Shown: in pieces, positions 6,853-10,598 of the stretch
Position numbering within the stretch: the first letter of the stretch is position 1
How the letters are laid out: every line of letters starts with the position of its first letter
Assembly: GCA_003554345.1 (NCBI GenBank)
Contig: PWGE01000206.1
Coordinates: 1 to 10,598, forward strand
Origin: T1SED10-198M sp003554345 [NCBI: Candidatus Sumerlaeota bacterium]
GTDB taxonomy: Bacteria > Sumerlaeota > T1SED10-198M
Direction: 5' to 3'
Length of the DNA stretch: 10,598 nt
The notes under the pieces: model-generated
Databases searched by the model: none
What the model was told of the DNA's origin: nothing
Seen by the model: the letters and a program-made list of their open reading frames with translations, nothing else
Position numbers and translations under genes: made by a program

Positions 6853-9800
6853 ATGGGCAAGTCAAAGATTTTGTTGGTATGTGTAATATTTCTTTGTACT
6901 TTTGGTTTGATAGCCGGCAATTTTGCTGGCGGAAGTGGCGAAGAAAATGATCCTTACCTGGTAGAAACAGCAGATCATCTGGATAATGTCAGGGATCACC
7001 TGGATGCTCATTTTGAACAGGTAGCCGATATAGATCTTTCTGGCTATAGTGCAGATTCCGGCTGGGAACCCATAGGCTCTTCAGGGGAACCCTTTACCGG
7101 TGTGTATGATGGAGCCGAATATATTATCGAAAACCTTACCATAGACAGACCGGATACCGATGATGTTGGTTTATTTGGCGTTGCAGATGGTGCTGAGATT
7201 CATAATGTGGGTATAGAAAGCGGAGATGTGACTGGTAATTTCTATACCGCAGCCCTGGTGGGAAGCAGTGACAACAGCTCTATTTCCCAATCTTCTTCTT
7301 ATGTTGAGGTGTCAGGAAACCAGGAAGTTGGCGGTCTTGTGGGAAGGAACCTTTCCGGCTCCAAGATAATTGATTCTTATGCCATTGGTTCGGTCACAGG
7401 TGGAAGTAAAGTTGGCGGTATAGTTGGAGTAAATGATGGAGATGTTGAAAACAGCTATGCCACAGGTTTTGTAGAACATGATGAAACCCGCATAGATGAA
7501 TGGTATCTGTATACGCCGGGTGGCGGAGAAGGCGGAACAGATTTTGGAGGCCTTATAGGTTTGAATACCGGCACGGTTACCACTTCCTATTATGATGAGG
7601 AAACGACCGGTCAGGATGATGAAGGCAGGGGAATAGGATTGTCAACTGTGGAAATGAAGCAGGCAGCATCCTTTACCGACTGGGATTTTGAAGAAACATG
7701 GAGAATAGTGGAAGAAGAGTCTTATCCACATTTACTGTGGCAGGAAGAAAGGGCCCTTGATAATCTTCTTGAAGACACGGATCTGCAGCTGAGCGTGGCG
7801 GATGATATTGTGACGGCTCTGGTCACCTATCCAGAGGAGATTCCGGAGATCCTGGCAAACTATATGACCGATGCTTTAATTACCAGCGATGATGCTTTTC
7901 CGGCAGATACTACGGTGGATATTGATGGCATCGGAGAGGCTGAACTCACGACAGATACGGATGCTATCTATTTGAGTGAGCTGATGATCAAGGCCGGTGT
8001 CGATGAGGAAGACGTTCGCCACTCGATTGTCGGTCATGCCGATAGAGAGGACGAATGGGTCCTGACCATCGAGTTGCCGGATGGAGAAGAATTTGATGCC
8101 ACTCTTTATGTGGACGCCGAGGTATCTGATGATGAGTTTCAGGATAATATCTACATCCTGGCAGATGCCAGTGCTGCCTTTGAACAGGTGACAGAAGGAG
8201 CTGCCCTCGATAATCTTATTGATGACACGCAGCTTCAGCTGTCGGTGGATGATGATACTGTGACGGCTCTGGTCACCTATCCGGAGGAAGTTCCGGAGAT
8301 CCTGGCCGAGTACATGACCGATGCTTTAATTACCAGCGATGATGCTTTTCCGGCAGATACCACGGTGGATATTGATGGCATCGGAGTGGCTGAACTCACG
8401 ACAGATACAGCTGAGATCTATTTGAGTGATTTGATGGTGAAGGCCGGTGTCGATGAAGCAGACGTTCGCAACTCGATTGTCGGTCATGCCGGTAGAGAGG
8501 ACGAATGGGTCCTGACTATTACCCTGCCGGATGGAGAAGAAATCGATACCATTATTAACGTAGCGGCCGTGGTTTCTGATGATGAGTTTGCGACGGTCGA
8601 AGAGCTGGCAGATGCCAGCGCCGCCTTTGAACAGGTCACAGAAGGAGCCGCCCTTGCTGCTCTTATTGCGGATACGACCCTTGAGCTGACGGCAGAAGAG
8701 AATGTGGTGACAGCCGGTGTATCCTATCCTGAAGAGATTTCTGAGCTGTTAGCTGATTATATGAGTGATGCTCTGATAAGTGCTGAACAACCTTTCGTTG
8801 CCGGAACAGCCATTGAGATTGATGGTATTGGAACAGCTGTTCTGGATGAAGATATAGATGCGATCTATTTGAGTGAATTAATGATAGCTGCTGGTTGGGA
8901 GGGGAGTGTGCGAACTCCTATAACCGGTCATGCAGGACGAGAAGATACCTGGGTGTTCACTATAAGTTCTCCGGAAGCAGTGGATACCACTGTATCAGTA
9001 GCAGCAGAAATTTCGACAGATGATTTTAGTGAAGAGATAGAAGTCCTGGCAGAGGATTCAGCTGCTCTTGCTTTTGATGATGACTTGATTGATACCCAGA
9101 TCAGCGGACTGGATACAGACACGCTTGAAATAAGCTTTACCGGTGATGTTACTTCCACCGATCTTCCGGCAGAAGCATCTGACTGGGAAGGCCTGAGTCC
9201 GGAAGATATTGTGGCATCAATTGAAGATGCTGATGATGAGACATTGTTCATGGACACCTTCTTTGAATTTGCGGTACCTGAAGAGGGAGTGTCGACTCCC
9301 ATGACATGGGCAGATATGATAGCTACTTTTGACATAGATATGGATAAACTCTCCATAGACTCTGTGGCCGAGAACTCCTTCAGCGTAACGGCAGGGGAAG
9401 ATATCATCGAACTGATATATGCATATGATAAGGGCAACACCTCGGTAACGCGACTGGACGGAGAATGGGTTGGTTCGGCCTACTTTGAAGATGCCTATGA
9501 ACGGGAGATAAACGCTCCTGAGGAGGGAGAATTCAAGATACAGCTGGAGTCCGGGTACAGTGAGGAAGAAGGAACGAACTACACTGAACCGACATATGTG
9601 CAATTCATTGATCCTGTTGAACCACTGGTGCGACCGTTTATTGGCGGCGTGGAGAACAGGAAGGAATACGGGTATGGAGAAACTGTAATACCGGTATTCG
9701 AAGGAACAGGAGAGCTGAGCATAGACGGGGAAGACCCTGAACCCTTCGATTCCGGTACAGAAATTACAGATTCTGGCAGCTACCAGCTGTGGGTCACAGA

Positions 9801-10598
9801 TGAGACCACAACACAAGAAACAACAACAGTTATCTTCAGCATAGACGGAGCCACGGACGTAATGATCGATGAGGAAGAGTCGGATCTGGATAAACTGGTG
9901 GGCTTGATGGAAGGAGATGAATGTCCGGAAGCATTCAACCTGGCGGTTTTTGTTCGTGGCAGCAATATCTACGATGCATACAATGCGAGCGTGCAGCTTG
10001 TAATTGAAGATCCCTCGGATGAGGAGATATTTAGTGAGACGATAACAGTCGGCGATATAGAAGCTGCAGAGGCAGAATACAAGTATGCCACCTTTGACCT
10101 TTCCGGAATAACCATGGAAGCAGGCGATTACAACGCAACGGTGACGCTTGATGCGGATAACCAGGAGCCTCGTGATGTGGAATATGCGGTAGAGGTCGGC
10201 GCGTATTCGACCTATGCATTTGACTATGAGGTGCCGGAAGAGATCATAGCGGAGCATGATACGCAAGTCGACGTGACCTTTCAGACGGATGAATTAAACG
10301 ATAGCGGCTATGACAATGTGCGCTTTGCGATAGAGAGCAGCGGGCCGGGCGATGTGAGCTTCAGCGCTGTTGACACGGAAGAAGAGGAACACAGTTTTGT
10401 CAACAGCGGGTACTGGGGCCCGTCATCAGGCATGGACCTGCCGGCGGATTATAGCGAGACCACGACCTGGACGCTGAACTTTTCCGCAGAAGGGGACTAT
10501 ACCATCACCTTCAGCCTGATCGAAGCGCCGGAAGGCGAGATCATAGATAACATAACGGAGTCAGTGGATATAGAAGTGGAACCTCAGACCTTTTCTGA
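6853..10598 (+). CDS. Giant secreted protein: GLUG domain, about 150-residue tandem repeats, Ig-like domains (3' partial)
   Basis: This frame stays open from ATG 6853 to the window end, 1248 codons and two bases, with no stop; the TGA in the last three bases is out of frame. Residues 1-25 are a signal peptide (MGKSK, a hydrophobic run, cleavage likely after NFA). The mature protein opens with GGSGEENDPYLVETADHL, the usual entry to a GLUG-type beta domain. That domain (26-298) contains DIDLSGY, GWEPIGS, FTGVYDG and GLUG motifs VGLFG, VGGLVG, VGGIVG and FGGLIG at about 105, 159, 187 and 231. It ends in the typical SYYD and W-F tail with SYPHLLW. Residues 301-742 are three tandem units of about 150 residues that I do not recognise, and 743-859 may be a degenerate fourth. 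Residues about 929-1000 look like an Ig-like repeat ending in GSYQLWVTD and FSID, and further beta domains follow. The protein is strongly acidic. The role is probably cell surface, adhesion or matrix; any anchor lies beyond the window. AAGGAG lies eight bases before the ATG. Confidence 0.92.
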   Translation, partial: MGKSKILLVCVIFLCTFGLIAGNFAGGSGEENDPYLVETADHLDNVRDHLDAHFEQVADIDLSGYSADSGWEPIGSSGEPFTGVYDGAEYIIENLTIDRPDTDDVGLFGVADGAEIHNVGIESGDVTGNFYTAALVGSSDNSSISQSSSYVEVSGNQEVGGLVGRNLSGSKIIDSYAIGSVTGGSKVGGIVGVNDGDVENSYATGFVEHDETRIDEWYLYTPGGGEGGTDFGGLIGLNTGTVTTSYYDEETTGQDDEGRGIGLSTVEMKQAASFTDWDFEETWRIVEEESYPHLLWQEERALDNLLEDTDLQLSVADDIVTALVTYPEEIPEILANYMTDALITSDDAFPADTTVDIDGIGEAELTTDTDAIYLSELMIKAGVDEEDVRHSIVGHADREDEWVLTIELPDGEEFDATLYVDAEVSDDEFQDNIYILADASAAFEQVTEGAALDNLIDDTQLQLSVDDDTVTALVTYPEEVPEILAEYMTDALITSDDAFPADTTVDIDGIGVAELTTDTAEIYLSDLMVKAGVDEADVRNSIVGHAGREDEWVLTITLPDGEEIDTIINVAAVVSDDEFATVEELADASAAFEQVTEGAALAALIADTTLELTAEENVVTAGVSYPEEISELLADYMSDALISAEQPFVAGTAIEIDGIGTAVLDEDIDAIYLSELMIAAGWEGSVRTPITGHAGREDTWVFTISSPEAVDTTVSVAAEISTDDFSEEIEVLAEDSAALAFDDDLIDTQISGLDTDTLEISFTGDVTSTDLPAEASDWEGLSPEDIVASIEDADDETLFMDTFFEFAVPEEGVSTPMTWADMIATFDIDMDKLSIDSVAENSFSVTAGEDIIELIYAYDKGNTSVTRLDGEWVGSAYFEDAYEREINAPEEGEFKIQLESGYSEEEGTNYTEPTYVQFIDPVEPLVRPFIGGVENRKEYGYGETVIPVFEGTGELSIDGEDPEPFDSGTEITDSGSYQLWVTDETTTQETTTVIFSIDGATDVMIDEEESDLDKLVGLMEGDECPEAFNLAVFVRGSNIYDAYNASVQLVIEDPSDEEIFSETITVGDIEAAEAEYKYATFDLSGITMEAGDYNATVTLDADNQEPRDVEYAVEVGAYSTYAFDYEVPEEIIAEHDTQVDVTFQTDELNDSGYDNVRFAIESSGPGDVSFSAVDTEEEEHSFVNSGYWGPSSGMDLPADYSETTTWTLNFSAEGDYTITFSLIEAPEGEIIDNITESVDIEVEPQTFS
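7753..8202 (+). repeat. Tandem coding repeat, unit 1 (150 codons)
   Basis: This unit runs from ALDNLLEDT to EQVTEGA, residues 301-450 of the large secreted protein. Its landmarks are YPEEIPEILANYM, IDGIG, IYLSELM, GHADRED and EWVLTI. It is nearly identical to unit 2 (roughly 80 percent of residues by eye), with 47 consecutive identical bases at 7864-7910 and 8314-8360, exactly 450 bases apart. Confidence 0.92.
8203..8649 (+). repeat. Tandem coding repeat, unit 2 (149 codons)
   Basis: This unit runs from ALDNLIDDT to EQVTEGA, residues 451-599. It is one codon shorter than unit 1, the difference lying after VSDDEF. All landmarks of unit 1 are kept (YPEEVPEILAEYM, IDGIG, IYLSDLM, GHAGRED, EWVLTI), which points to a fairly recent in-frame duplication. 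Confidence 0.92.
8650..9078 (+). repeat. Tandem coding repeat, unit 3 (diverged)
   Basis: This unit runs from ALAALIADT to about LAEDSAAL, residues 600-741. It has lost DNA-level identity with units 1 and 2 but keeps the core: YPEEISELLADYM, IDGIG, IYLSELM, GHAGRED and a W-V-x-T-I strand. It is therefore an older copy, or one under different constraint. Confidence 0.85.
9079..9429 (+). repeat. Possible degenerate fourth repeat unit
   Basis: Residues about 743-859 can be aligned by eye to the later half of the unit. TWADMIATFDIDMDKL falls where YLSDLMVKAGVDEADV stands in unit 2, followed by a strand (NSFSVTAG) in place of EWVLTI and a last strand IIELIYAYD. The GHA-RED signature and IDGIG are missing. 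The call rests on pattern alone. Confidence 0.4.

Noticed and set aside
6783-6950. Short frame starting MDKNIEEHYINF that overlaps the start of the large secreted gene
   Set aside because: It looks protein-like for some 25 residues, but it has no ribosome site, begins inside the proposed -35 box and then turns into an out-of-frame reading of the signal peptide.
7753-9078. CRISPR or mobile-element origin of the repeats
   Set aside because: The repeats are long, in frame, coding and continuous with the flanking domains, with no spacers, terminal inverted repeats or transposase.
9217-10266. 349-codon antisense frame
   Set aside because: It is wholly opposite a well-supported coding region with continuous domain structure; its translation is rich in Cys, His and Arg, as expected of a shadow of Asp- and Glu-rich codons.
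10596-10598. TGA at the window end as the stop of the large gene
   Set aside because: The gene reads TCT then GA at this point; the TGA is in another frame.

Overview
The window holds four protein-coding genes, all on the plus strand: a 5'-truncated metallophosphoesterase, an orphan hisF, and two large exported surface-type proteins, the last cut by the 3' edge. I see no RNA genes, CRISPR array or complete mobile element. The organism looks like a low-to-moderate GC Gram-positive-type bacterium: strong AAGGAG ribosome sites, sigma-A-like promoters, a classic intrinsic terminator and AT-rich intergenic DNA. The extreme surplus of Asp and Glu over Lys and Arg in the exported proteins suggests a halophile. 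A halophilic anaerobe of the Halanaerobiales type would fit, but that is inference from style and not from a marker gene.

Region by region. Bases 1-1418 encode a calcineurin-like phosphoesterase with an N-terminal beta domain (start lost at the window edge), a complete metal-binding catalytic core and a C-terminal beta domain. After 79 bases comes hisF (1498-2265), the cyclase subunit of imidazole glycerol phosphate synthase, with no other histidine gene in view and with several unusual substitutions at conserved sites. A 377-base AT-rich gap ends in a good promoter for a 1208-residue exported right-handed beta-helix protein (2643-6269). That protein has three helix modules and a C-terminal beta domain, and its gene is closed by a strong terminator at 6293-6330. 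A 522-base gap of unclear content (6331-6852) ends in a second good promoter. It drives the largest gene (6853 to beyond 10598), whose product has a signal peptide, a GLUG-repeat domain, an array of about 150-residue repeats that I do not recognise, and Ig-like beta domains. It has no stop codon in the window.

The last two genes are separate transcription units on the evidence of their own promoters and the terminator between them. Both make acidic, repeat-built, secreted proteins of the adhesin, cell-surface or polysaccharide-contact kind, and neither shows an enzyme active site I can identify. The phosphoesterase could also act outside the cell, but its N-terminus is missing. HisF is a cytoplasmic metabolic enzyme that happens to lie among them. 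The most novel-looking item is the repeat array in the last protein: two nearly identical units, a third diverged one, and a possible fourth that is barely recognisable. I found no convincing defence, mobile or biosynthetic system in this window.
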